This document shows positions 18,452 through 26,466 of a stretch of DNA of 64,000 nucleotides, piece by piece. Position numbers and translations under genes: made by a program. The first letter of the stretch is position 1. Every line of letters begins with the position of its first letter. This stretch comes from Actinoplanes flavus. Lineage in GTDB: Bacteria; Actinomycetota; Actinomycetes; Mycobacteriales; Micromonosporaceae. The notes beneath the pieces are model-generated. The model saw only the letters and a list, made by a program, of their open reading frames with translations. It was not told the origin of the DNA and searched no databases. The stretch is from positions 108,978 through 172,977 of the forward strand of contig NZ_JAGFNS010000020.1 in assembly GCF_017592555.1 (NCBI RefSeq). Reading direction: 5' to 3'.

Positions 18452-19636
18452 GTGTCCGTGTTGAGGTCCAGGCCGGCGCTGCGCTGGCTGGTCCCGTCGG
18501 CTGCGGCGGTGGCGGTCATCGGGGGCGGCGCAGCGGCCGGGACGATCGTGGCGAACGCCGACCCGGGGCTGCCGGAGCGCAGTGCCGCACAGTTGCTCGT
18601 CGACCTGCAGAACGCCGATCCAAAGGGTCTGTCCGGCACCCTGGTGCAGAGCGCCGACCTGGGGCTCCCGGGCATCGCGGGGCTGCTCGGCAACGTCTCC
18701 GGCGGTGGCGGCAACCTGACCAGCCTGATCGCCGGAAGCAACACCGCACGCGTCTGGTACGCGGGTGAGGACAAGGCGCGGTTCGCGCTGCTCGGCACGA
18801 GCGGCGAGACCGACGTGATCCGCAACGGCTCCGACGTGTGGATCTGGAGCAGCAAGGACAACACCGGTACGCACGTGAAGCTCCCCGCCGACGTGGGCGG
18901 GAAGCCGGACAAGGCGCCGGCCGGGGTGCCGGTGACACCGCAGGAGGCCGCCGAGGCCGCGCTCGCCGCGATCGACGAGAGCACCAAGGTGGAGACGACC
19001 GGCGCCGCCGAGGTGGCCGGGCGGGACGCGTACGAGGTGGTGCTCAGCCCGAAGGACACCGCGTCGCTGGTCGGCCAGGTGCGCCTGGCGATCGACGCCG
19101 AGCAGCACATCCCGCTGCGGGTGGACGTCTACGCGAAGAACACCAGCAAGCCCGCGTTCCGGGTGGCGTTCGAGCAGATCACCTTCGAGGTTCCGGCGGA
19201 CGACCAGTTCAGCTTCAACCCGCCGCCGGGTGCGAAGGTGAGCGAGGGCGGCATCGCCGATCACTCCGGCAAGCCGGCTCCGGTTGTTCCGGGCAAGCCG
19301 TCCGTTCCCGGCGCTCCGGCTGGTTCTCCCGCCGGTTCTCCGGCCGGCGATGACCTCAAGGTCATCGGCGAGGGCTGGACGACGATCGTGGTCGGGAAGG
19401 CGCCGGTGCTCGACGAGCTGGAGGGCGCCAAGTCCTCGTCGTCCTCCTCACCCGAGGAGGCCCAGGCGGGTCAGGTCGCCGAGCAGTTCCTCGGCACCCT
19501 GGAGAAGGTCGAGGGATCCTGGGGCAAGGGCCGGTTGCTCCGCAGCTCGCTGTTCAGCGTGCTGCTGACCGACGACGGCCGGGTGCTCGGCGGGCTGGTC
19601 TCGCCGGAGGCGCTGTACGCGGCGGCCGCCAAGTAG
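18452..19636 (+). CDS. exported LolA-like (LppX/outer-membrane-sorting fold) protein
   Basis: A 394-residue protein with a single N-terminal membrane or signal helix (WLVPSAAAVAVIGGGAAAGTI). The body reads like the DUF2092/LolA half-barrel: AAQLLVDLQNA, TARVWYAGEDKARFALLG, DVWIWSS and VRLAIDAEQHIPLRVDVY. A Pro/Gly/Ser linker near residue 285 and a Ser-rich segment divide off a C-terminal domain. GTG 18452 has GGGAGG 8 nt upstream. The likely role is binding lipids or acyl chains at the outer membrane face, by family resemblance only. Confidence 0.75.
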   Translation: MSVLRSRPALRWLVPSAAAVAVIGGGAAAGTIVANADPGLPERSAAQLLVDLQNADPKGLSGTLVQSADLGLPGIAGLLGNVSGGGGNLTSLIAGSNTARVWYAGEDKARFALLGTSGETDVIRNGSDVWIWSSKDNTGTHVKLPADVGGKPDKAPAGVPVTPQEAAEAALAAIDESTKVETTGAAEVAGRDAYEVVLSPKDTASLVGQVRLAIDAEQHIPLRVDVYAKNTSKPAFRVAFEQITFEVPADDQFSFNPPPGAKVSEGGIADHSGKPAPVVPGKPSVPGAPAGSPAGSPAGDDLKVIGEGWTTIVVGKAPVLDELEGAKSSSSSSPEEAQAGQVAEQFLGTLEKVEGSWGKGRLLRSSLFSVLLTDDGRVLGGLVSPEALYAAAAK

Positions 19637-19650
19637 TCGGAAACACCCCG

Positions 19651-19694
19651 GAACGCCCCGGCGCCGCTCTCCCGGCTGCCGGGGCGTTCTTTTC
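19651..19694 (+). terminator. intrinsic terminator
   Basis: GAACGCCCCGG pairs with CCGGGGCGTTC across a short GC loop and is followed by TTTT. It lies 15 nt after the stop of the LolA-like gene and insulates it from the trp operator region. Confidence 0.85.
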
Positions 19695-19699
19695 GTTCC

Positions 19700-19760
19700 A
19701 GAGTTATAGAACTCTCGCCGTGTTCATGGCACACTGAACCGGCAAGAGTTCTAGAACTCT
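19700..19760. promoter_or_regulatory. two 16-bp GntR-type palindromes before trpB
   Basis: AGAGTTATAGAACTCT (19700-19715) and the perfect palindrome AGAGTTCTAGAACTCT (19745-19760) lie 45 bp centre to centre. The second ends directly before the trpB ribosome site. The GT...AC core fits GntR/HutC-type operators, and a GntR gene closes the operon, so autoregulation is likely. Confidence 0.75.
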
Positions 19761-19771
19761 AGGAGATGGCG

Positions 19772-20932
19772 ATGACCGTGCTCGAATCGATGGCCCCTCC
19801 CACCGGCGGCCGCTTCGGCGATTTCGGCGGGCGCTATGTGCCCGAGTCCCTCGTCCCGGCCTGCGCGGCGCTGGAGACGGCCTTCCGGGAGGCCTGGGCC
19901 GACGCGACCTTCCACGAGCGACTCGCCGAGTTGCGCTCCGTCTACGCCGGACGGCCCACCGCGCTGACCCCGGCCACCACGCTCTCCGCCGACCTGGGCA
20001 TCACCCTGATGCTCAAGCGGGAGGATCTGGCGCACACCGGGTCGCACAAGATCAACAATGTGCTCGGGCAGGCGCTGCTCGCCCAGCGGATGGGCAAGAC
20101 CCGCCTGATCGCCGAGACCGGCGCCGGCCAGCACGGCGTGGCCACCGCGACCGCGGCCGCCCTGTTCGGCATGCGCGCGACCATCTACATGGGCGAGCGC
20201 GACATGGCCCGGCAGCGGCTCAACGTCTTCCGCATGGAGCTGCTCGGCGCCGAGGTCATCCCGGTCACCGCCGGCAGCCGCACGCTGAAGGACGCCACCA
20301 ACGAGGCCATGCGCGGCTGGGTGGCGGCCGTCGAGGAGGCGCACTTCTGCCTCGGGTCGACGGCGGGTCCTCATCCGTACCCGTGGTTGGTCCGCCAGTT
20401 CCAGCGGGTCATCGGCGAGGAGGCCCGGGCCCAGGCCCCGGTCCATCCCGATGTGGTGGTGGCCTGCGTGGGCGGCGGCTCCAACGCCGCCGGCACGTTC
20501 GCCGGGTTCGCCGACACCCGGGCGCGGCTGGTCGGTGTGGAGGCCGCCGGTGGGGCCGCCATGACCCACGGCCGGCCCGGTGTCGTCCACGGCTACCGCT
20601 CCATGCTGCTCCAGGACGAGCAGGGCCAGATCCTGGAGGCCGAGTCCATCTCCGCCGGGCTCGACTACCCCGGCATCGGGCCCGAGCACGCCCACCTCGG
20701 CGCCACCGGCCGCGCGGAGTATGTGACCGTCACCGACGACGAGGCGGTCGCCGCGCTGGGCCGCCTGGCCCGTGCCGAAGGCATCATCTGCGCGCTGGAG
20801 TCGGCGCACGCGGTCGCCTGGGTGCTGCGCGCCGCCGGCACACCCGAGCTGCCGGCCGGTTCCACCGTGCTGCTCACCCTCTCCGGCCGGGGCGACAAGG
20901 ACATGGCCACGCTGGCCGGCGTCACCGAGTGA
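19772..20932 (+). CDS. trpB: tryptophan synthase beta subunit
   Basis: A 386-residue PLP enzyme condensing indole and serine. The PLP lysine is Lys93 in HTGSHKINN, with ETGAGQHGVATA, the phosphate loop GGGSNA, and the late LSGRGDKD. All core motifs are intact, so it should be active. ATG 19772 is placed 6 nt after AGGAG; ATG 19766 abuts that site. No trpC or trpE is adjacent, unlike a standard trp operon, and the gene is under a local GntR system, so this looks like a second, specially regulated copy. Confidence 0.93.
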   Translation: MTVLESMAPPTGGRFGDFGGRYVPESLVPACAALETAFREAWADATFHERLAELRSVYAGRPTALTPATTLSADLGITLMLKREDLAHTGSHKINNVLGQALLAQRMGKTRLIAETGAGQHGVATATAAALFGMRATIYMGERDMARQRLNVFRMELLGAEVIPVTAGSRTLKDATNEAMRGWVAAVEEAHFCLGSTAGPHPYPWLVRQFQRVIGEEARAQAPVHPDVVVACVGGGSNAAGTFAGFADTRARLVGVEAAGGAAMTHGRPGVVHGYRSMLLQDEQGQILEAESISAGLDYPGIGPEHAHLGATGRAEYVTVTDDEAVAALGRLARAEGIICALESAHAVAWVLRAAGTPELPAGSTVLLTLSGRGDKDMATLAGVTE

Positions 20933-21145
20933 TCCCGCCGGGGCCGCACCCCCGCTCGTTCTTCCCTCCCGAGCCACCCGCTCCCGGGTCCGCCTGCCGG
21001 CACGGCTCTTCCCCTGTCGTCCCGGGCGCAGGCGCCCGCGCGTTCTCCTCGGCGCCGCCGCCCTGTCTCGGCGGCGGCTCACCCACGACACCCACGTTCC
21101 CGCGCGGCAATGCCGCGTGCTTCGTCAACCGACTGGAGGTGCCGC

Positions 21146-21937
21146 ATGAAGCGGCTCTACCCCTATCTGACCGGCGGCATCACCGAGGACTGGACCGACT
21201 ACCTGCTCGCCTACCAGGAGGCCGGGGCCGACGCCATCGAGATCGGCCTGCCGTTCTCCGATCCGATGCTCGACGGCACGACCATCCAGCGGGCCTCCGA
21301 CCGGTCACTGCGCCGTGGCACCACGGTCGACACGATTCTGGCCGACCTGGCCGCCGTGCGAGACCGGATCAGCGTTCCGCTGTTCGCGATGACCTACGCG
21401 AACCTGGTCTTCCGTGACGGCCCCGCGGTGTTCTGCCGACGGCTGGCCGAGGCGGGCGTCTCCGGGCTGATCGTGCCGGACGTGCCGGTCGACGAGGCCG
21501 ACGGCCTGTCCGCCGCGGCCGAGGCGGCCGGAGTCGACCTGGTCCTGCTGGCCGCGCCGGTCACCCCGCCCGAGCGGCTCGCCGAGATCGCCGCACGCAG
21601 CCGGGGCTTCGTCTACGCGGTCAGCGTGCTGGGCACCACCGGCGAGCGGGACGAACTGGCCGGCACCGCCGCTCCGCTCGCCGCCCGGATCAAGGCGGTC
21701 ACCGATCTGCCGGTGCTGATCGGCTTCGGCATCTCCGGTCCGGAGCAGGCCACCGCGGCGGCCCGTGCCGGGGACGGGGTGGTCGTCGCCTCCGCCCTGA
21801 TGCGTAGGGTTCTGGACGGGGCCACACCCGGCGAGCTGTTGGACGACGTCGCCGCGCTGCGGGCCGCCGTCGACCAGGCCGACCAGGAGGTGCCCGCTGA
21901 CCACGCGCACGCCGAAGTATCAGGTGATCGCGGCTGA
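21146..21937 (+). CDS. trpA: tryptophan synthase alpha subunit
   Basis: A 263-residue TIM-barrel enzyme splitting indole-3-glycerol phosphate to indole. The catalytic acids are present: Glu32 in IEIGLPFSDP and Asp43 in LDGTTIQ. The phosphate-binding GFGISGPEQ follows. ATG 21146 has GGAGG with a 6-nt spacer. The 213 nt between trpB and trpA is GC-rich with no obvious gene. The 3' end overlaps the GntR gene by 41 nt. Confidence 0.92.
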   Translation: MKRLYPYLTGGITEDWTDYLLAYQEAGADAIEIGLPFSDPMLDGTTIQRASDRSLRRGTTVDTILADLAAVRDRISVPLFAMTYANLVFRDGPAVFCRRLAEAGVSGLIVPDVPVDEADGLSAAAEAAGVDLVLLAAPVTPPERLAEIAARSRGFVYAVSVLGTTGERDELAGTAAPLAARIKAVTDLPVLIGFGISGPEQATAAARAGDGVVVASALMRRVLDGATPGELLDDVAALRAAVDQADQEVPADHAHAEVSGDRG

Positions 21938-22628
21938 CCTGAGCAGCAAGATCCGCGCTGGGGAGCTGCCGCCGGGCTCCGCGCTGCCGCCGCAGAAGGA
22001 GCTCAGCGCCCGCTACGGGGTCACGCTGGCCACGCTGCGGCAGGCGCTGAAGCGGCTGGAGGACGAAGGGCTGCTCTCCCAGCAGGCGGGCCGGGGGACG
22101 TTCGTGTTCTCGCCACGGGCGACGTACACACTCGACTCCCTGCGCGGCTTCGCCGAGGACCTGCGCGCCCAGGGGCAGACGGTGACCACCGAGATCCTCG
22201 ACCAGGACACCGGAACACCCCCGGACTGGGCCGCCACGGTCCTCGGCGACGGCCCGGCGGTCCGCCTCGAACGGCTCCGGCTGGTCGCCGGGCGCCCCGC
22301 CGTCCACCAGCTCTCGTGGATCCACGGCACCGTCCTGGCCGGCGCCGACCTGAGCGGCACCTCGCTCTACGCGGCGCTGGCCGAACACGGCATCGGTGTC
22401 CGGCGGGCGTCCGAGGTGGTCCGGCCCGCTCTGCTGGAGGAGCCGGGCGCCACGCTGCTGCGCCGCTCCCCCGGCGAGCCGGTGCTGCTGTCCGAGCGGA
22501 TCTCGTACGGGCTGGACGACTCGGCCCTGGTGGTGGACCGGGCGACGATCCTGGGGTCGGCCATGGAAATCCGTACCGAACGGGCCGTGCACGGCCTCAC
22601 CCTGCACTGGAGCCGGCCGGCCGTCTGA
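21897..22628 (+). CDS. GntR/HutC-family regulator (UTRA domain), CTG start
   Basis: A 243-residue regulator. The N terminus TPKYQVIAADLSSKI and LPPQKELSARYGVT form the GntR winged helix; the UTRA ligand domain follows (YTLDSLRGFAEDL through the end). The first conventional start, GTG 21924, would cut the conserved KYQ. CTG 21897 has GGAGG exactly 6 nt before it and restores MTTRTPKYQ, so a CTG start is proposed. It is co-translated with trpA. It probably binds the palindromes at 19700-19760; the ligand is unknown but may be a tryptophan-related metabolite. Confidence 0.85.
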   Translation: MTTRTPKYQVIAADLSSKIRAGELPPGSALPPQKELSARYGVTLATLRQALKRLEDEGLLSQQAGRGTFVFSPRATYTLDSLRGFAEDLRAQGQTVTTEILDQDTGTPPDWAATVLGDGPAVRLERLRLVAGRPAVHQLSWIHGTVLAGADLSGTSLYAALAEHGIGVRRASEVVRPALLEEPGATLLRRSPGEPVLLSERISYGLDDSALVVDRATILGSAMEIRTERAVHGLTLHWSRPAV

Positions 22629-22661
22629 CGATCGACTGGCCGGGTGGGCCTCCGGCGCGGG

Positions 22662-23275
22662 TCAGGGCTCCAGCAGGCGATGACGGATCGCGGTGACCTC
22701 GGTCGGCGGGACGCCGTGAAGAAGCAGGTAGGGCACCACCCCGCCGTAGCGGGCGTCGGCGTGCGTGAGGGTGTCGCGCATGGCGGCGGGATCGGTTCCC
22801 GGCGTTCGGGCGAAGTCGGCCGCGATCGCGTCGGCGTCCACCCCGGCGATACCGAGCAGGAGAGCCACCAGAAGGCCGGTCCGGTCCCGGCCACTGTGGC
22901 AGTGGATCACCACACCGCCGGGCGGAGCGACGGCGATCTCGTGGACGGCGCGGGCGACGCGTTCGCCGTTGTGGTCGAGCATCGGCACGTACGTGTGGTC
23001 GGGAACCTCGTAGTTCATCGGATCGGGAAGCAGCGGCACGTTTCGGTAGACCGGGTCGGCCGCGAACGGGCTCGGTGTGCTGTCGCACTCCCGAACCAGC
23101 GCAGATCCAGGATCAACCCCAAGCCGTGGCCGCGCAGCGCCTCCACCGAGGCCGCGGTCATGCGGGCATGGCTGTCGGAGCGGATCAGCGCGCCGGCACG
23201 GACACGGCCGCCGTCACGGGTCGGAGTGCCACCCAGGTCACGGGCGTTGCCGCAGTTCGGCCAGTCGAGTCGCAC
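22662..23275 (-). pseudogene. tyrosine/dual-specificity phosphatase, frameshifted
   Basis: Two overlapping frames together make one phosphatase. The first (from 23275) gives LDWPNCGNARDLGGTP and LIRSDSHARM, ending in LILDLRW. The second carries the catalytic loop HCHSGRDRTG (CX5R) and the rest. They join if one base is restored near 23098-23100, giving LRW-VRECDSTPSPFAADP. Either a recent 1-nt deletion or a sequencing error is possible. The reading frame is otherwise free of decay, which slightly favours error or a very young mutation. It lies downstream of the PAP2 gene. Confidence 0.8.
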
Positions 23276-23318
23276 ACCCGCGAACGTAGACGGGCGTGTC
23301 CAGCGGCCGACCGGGCGC

Positions 23319-24803
23319 TCACGGTAGGTGAACCAGAACCTCCCCGGCACGTGGTCGCGGAACCGCCGGCGCCGGGCGCTGACCGCGCAGCGTGGTGTAG
23401 GCGACGGCCAGCAGCGCCGCGGCGGCGAGCGCGTCCAGCCAGTAGTGGTTGCCGGTGGCCACGACCACCAGCAGGGTGATCGCCGGATGCAGCAGCCACA
23501 GGCCGCGATACCGGGAAGTGGTCGCGGCGATCAGGGCGATCGCGACGACCAGTGCCCAGCCGACGTGCAGGCTCGGCATGGCCGCGTACTGGTTGGAGAT
23601 CTGATCCGTCTCCGGCGGGCCGTAGACGGCCGGGCCGAAGAGACGGCCGAGATCCAGCATTCCGGTTTCGGTCAACATGCGGGGCGGGGCGAGAGGGACC
23701 AGGAAATGTACGCCCAAGGCGCCACCCGTGAGCAGGACCAGCACGTTCCGCGTCCAGCGGTAGTGGGCCGGGCGGTAGCGGTACAGCCAGACGAGGCAGG
23801 CCGCGGTCGCTGGAAAGTGCACGTACGCGTAGTAGCTGTTCGCCGCCTCGACCAGGAGGTTCCACCCGAGCAGGCCCTGCTGGACGGCCAGTTCACCGGG
23901 CAGGCGCAGCCAGCGTTCGGCGTCCCAGACGGCGCGCGCGTTGCGGAACGCCTCGTCGACGTGGCCGTTCGCCGCAAGCCGCGCCACCTTGTAGACGAGG
24001 AACAGCGCAGCGATCAGCGCGAACTCCCGCAGCGCCGAAAGCCGGCCCGGCGCGGCTTTCCCGGCCCGCCCCCACAGTCCCGACAACCGACCCGGCCCGG
24101 CTTCCCCAGCCGGTCCCGGCAGGCCCGACAACCGACCCGGCCCAGCTTCCCCAGCCCGCCCCCACAAGCGCGACAACCGACCCGACCCGGCTTCCCCAGC
24201 CCGCCCCCACAGGCGCGACAACCGACCCTGACTGGCTTCCCCAGCCCGCCCCCACAGGCGCGACAACCGACCCTGACTGGCTTCCCCAGCCGGTCCCCGT
24301 AGGCCCGACAACCGACCCGGCCCGACTTCCCCAGCCCGCCCCCACAGTCCCGACAACCGACCCGGACTGGATTCGCCGGACCGTCTCCACAGGCGCGACA
24401 GCCGACCTGGCGTGGGTTCCTCGGCTGGTCCCCGACCCTCGGTGGCCAGATGGCCGGGCGCGCTTACCCGCTGGCCGGGAGCGTCCGCGTGGGCGGCAGC
24501 ACCCGCCGCGCGGCTCGCGCGTCCACCGGCGCCTGCCGCGCGACGTAGGCTCCCCGGACGTTTGGCGTTGCCGGTCCCATGGCCTCCGGCGATGCTCGAC
24601 GCCCGGCGCCAGCCCTCCGGACGTCCCGCGACGCCCGTTCCGTGGCCGGGACCCTCCAGTCGGGTGGTAGCACCCGCCGCACGACCCGGGCGGCCGGCGG
24701 CACCCGCCGCGGTGCCGGCGCCACGCTGCTTGGGCACGCGGGTACGGGACGGGGGCGGAGACTCGGAGGTATCCGCCGGGTCACTGGAAGGTGAAATCGC
24801 CAT
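23319..24803 (-). CDS. PAP2-family membrane phosphatase with 15-residue tandem repeats
   Basis: A 494-residue protein. Residues 1-131 are Ala/Gly/Arg/Pro-rich and disordered. Residues 132-251 are eight 15-residue repeats (consensus PGRLSxLWGRAGEAx). The rest is a six-helix-like PAP2 domain of the inositolphosphotransferase subtype (Aur1-like), with PSLHVGWA and GNHYWLDALA supplying the two catalytic His. The ATG has GGGGGAG upstream. It is last in an apparent operon with the TPR and AAA genes, 59 nt after the TPR gene. It would act on a lipid or polyprenyl phosphate; the N-terminal half is not part of the family fold. Confidence 0.85.
   Translation of the reverse strand: MAISPSSDPADTSESPPPSRTRVPKQRGAGTAAGAAGRPGRAAGATTRLEGPGHGTGVAGRPEGWRRASSIAGGHGTGNAKRPGSLRRAAGAGGRASRAAGAAAHADAPGQRVSAPGHLATEGRGPAEEPTPGRLSRLWRRSGESSPGRLSGLWGRAGEVGPGRLSGLRGPAGEASQGRLSRLWGRAGEASQGRLSRLWGRAGEAGSGRLSRLWGRAGEAGPGRLSGLPGPAGEAGPGRLSGLWGRAGKAAPGRLSALREFALIAALFLVYKVARLAANGHVDEAFRNARAVWDAERWLRLPGELAVQQGLLGWNLLVEAANSYYAYVHFPATAACLVWLYRYRPAHYRWTRNVLVLLTGGALGVHFLVPLAPPRMLTETGMLDLGRLFGPAVYGPPETDQISNQYAAMPSLHVGWALVVAIALIAATTSRYRGLWLLHPAITLLVVVATGNHYWLDALAAAALLAVAYTTLRGQRPAPAVPRPRAGEVLVHLP
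24051..24410 (-). repeat. eight 45-bp tandem repeats inside the PAP2 gene
   Basis: Eight in-frame 45-bp units encode 15-residue repeats; a ninth, partial unit (PGRLSALREF) runs into the first membrane helix. Units 4 to 6 are nearly identical in DNA, showing recent expansion. Confidence 0.9.
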
Positions 24804-24862
24804 GACGCTCCCCCGTCGATCAAGGGGCCTAGCATCCGACGATCTTGCCAGCTGGGCAAGTT

Positions 24863-25885
24863 TTAATCGGGAAGATCACCGTCTGTTCGCTCGGCCGCTC
24901 CGGCGGCGAGCAGCACGATCAACAACACGAACGCGCAGGCCAGCACCGGCCATGAGGCGCTCACCGCGTACTGGACGAGAACCGGTAGGAGGGCGACCGC
25001 GCTGATCAGGCCGACCACGACGGCGCGGCGCGTGCGGGCCGGGAGCAGGCCCACGCAGATCCACGGAAGGCGGCCGGCCGGGATCAGCACGCGGGCGGCC
25101 AGGCCGACCGTCACGAACACCATGACGGCGGCGGCACCGCGGGCCAGCAGTTCCGCAGGCGCCCACCAGTGGCCGATCACGGCCAGGACGGCGGTGAGCG
25201 GAATTCCGGCGGCCAGGCCGCGGCGCAGACCCGCGAGCAGGCCGCGGACGGGCCAGGTCAGGGCTGGCGCGCCGTACCGGTCGGGCCGGTCGGCGGCGAG
25301 CTGCCGGAGACCCCGCATGGCGTCACGGACGCGCATCCGTTCCGCGTCGAGCAGGGCCATCATCCAGCGGCCGTCGGCGTCGTCCGGGTCCTCGGCCAGG
25401 GCCCGGGCCGCTGCCGCGCGGGCGGCGTCGCGGTGGCCGGCGTAGCGTTCCGCTTCCGCCAGGGTCATCAGATCCGGTACGGACTGCGGCGCGATCCCGA
25501 CCGCACGCCCGGCCGCCTCGCGGGCGCCGTCGAAGTCGCGGCGCAGCATGAGGCAACGGGCCACCGAGCGGTGCGGCTCAGGGGCGTCCGGCCGGAGCCG
25601 GGCCGACTCCCGGGCGGCGGCCAGCGCGTCGTCCAGCCGGGAGAGCAACAGCAGGCACTCGGCGTGCTCGATGTGCACGGCGGCCACCTCCGGAGCCACC
25701 GCCACCGCGGCCTCGGCCGACACCAGAGCGTCCTGGTAACGGCCTTGCAGCCGCAGCAGCCCGGCGAGCAGCCCGAGCAATTCCGGGTCGGCGGGCGTCT
25801 CGCCCAGTCCGGCATGAACGGCGGACTCGGCCTGCTCGAGACGCCCGACATCGGCAAGCGCACGCGCCCGCGCCGCGGCACTCAC
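24863..25885 (-). CDS. TPR protein with C-terminal membrane helices
   Basis: 340 residues. The first 190 or so form TPR units (for example LLGLLAGLLRLQGRYQDALVSAEAAV and the two that follow). Then come about four hydrophobic helices from residue 225 to 330 and an acidic tail. GTG 25885 overlaps the previous gene's stop by 4 nt (GTGA). Its role is probably as a membrane scaffold in the AAA-ATPase operon. No enzymatic motif is seen. Confidence 0.8.
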   Translation of the reverse strand: MSAAARARALADVGRLEQAESAVHAGLGETPADPELLGLLAGLLRLQGRYQDALVSAEAAVAVAPEVAAVHIEHAECLLLLSRLDDALAAARESARLRPDAPEPHRSVARCLMLRRDFDGAREAAGRAVGIAPQSVPDLMTLAEAERYAGHRDAARAAAARALAEDPDDADGRWMMALLDAERMRVRDAMRGLRQLAADRPDRYGAPALTWPVRGLLAGLRRGLAAGIPLTAVLAVIGHWWAPAELLARGAAAVMVFVTVGLAARVLIPAGRLPWICVGLLPARTRRAVVVGLISAVALLPVLVQYAVSASWPVLACAFVLLIVLLAAGAAERTDGDLPD

Positions 25886-26466
25886 CGGCCGTCACCGGTC
25901 GCGATACGTGGGTTGGCCACCACCAGGGAACGGGCGAGGTGCAGGAGACGTGCGGCCAGGAGCAAGCGGACCGCGCGCGGGAACCGGACACGGGCCACGC
26001 GCGGGAACGGGGCAGGCAGCCGAGGACAGGCCGCCGGCGGGAACCGGCGTGCGAGCCGAGGACGGGCCGCTGGCGGGAACTGGAGAACGAACAGGAAACG
26101 GGCCGCACGTGGGAATCGGGCAGTGAACCGAAGACGGGCCGCTGGCGGGAACCGGAGAACGAACAGGAAACGGGCCGCACGTGGGAATCGGGCAGTGAAC
26201 CGAAGACGGGCCGGGGATGACAATCGGGCATGAAGCCGCGGACGGGACGCGGGCGGGAACCGGAGGGCGAGCAGGAGGCGAGCCGCGCCCAGCACGCGTG
26301 CCGCGAACACCAGGCGCGCCGCGCGCAGGATCCGGGCCGTGAATCCGAAGCGGGTCGCGCGCAGGAAGCGGGCCGCGGCCGGGAAACCCGCCCGCAGCAG
26401 GTGGCAGCCGGCGAGCACGACGCGGACGACGGAGAGGACGGCCGCCGCGGCGAGGGAGCGAATCAT
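25882..26466 (-). CDS. Arg/Phe-rich repeat protein of unknown function
   Basis: 194 residues if started at ATG 26466, which overlaps the ATPase stop in ATGA. Its own stop overlaps the TPR gene start in GTGA. These two 4-nt overlaps are the main evidence that it is real. After a hydrophobic start (MIRSLAAAAVLSVVRVVLAG) it is almost entirely Arg, Ala, Phe, Leu and Pro, with a 24-residue unit (RFPPAARLRFTARFPRAARF plus LFVL) duplicated. The predicted charge is extremely basic. It could bind membranes or nucleic acid; no family is recognised, and an artefact of GC-rich reading cannot be fully excluded. Confidence 0.55.
   Translation of the reverse strand: MIRSLAAAAVLSVVRVVLAGCHLLRAGFPAAARFLRATRFGFTARILRAARLVFAARVLGAARLLLALRFPPASRPRLHARLSSPARLRFTARFPRAARFLFVLRFPPAARLRFTARFPRAARFLFVLQFPPAARPRLARRFPPAACPRLPAPFPRVARVRFPRAVRLLLAARLLHLARSLVVANPRIATGDGR
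26061..26213 (-). repeat. 72-bp tandem duplication in the Arg/Phe-rich gene
   Basis: A 72-bp unit at 26082-26153 is followed by a second copy whose first 59 nt (26154-26212) are identical; the phase also extends leftward. It is in frame and encodes the 24-residue protein repeat. Confidence 0.85.

Noticed and set aside
24844..24860. Inverted repeat CTTGCC-AGCTG-GGCAAG followed by TTTT on the plus strand
   Set aside because: It looks like a plus-strand terminator but no plus-strand gene ends there. For the minus-strand operon it lacks a T-run, so its role is unclear.
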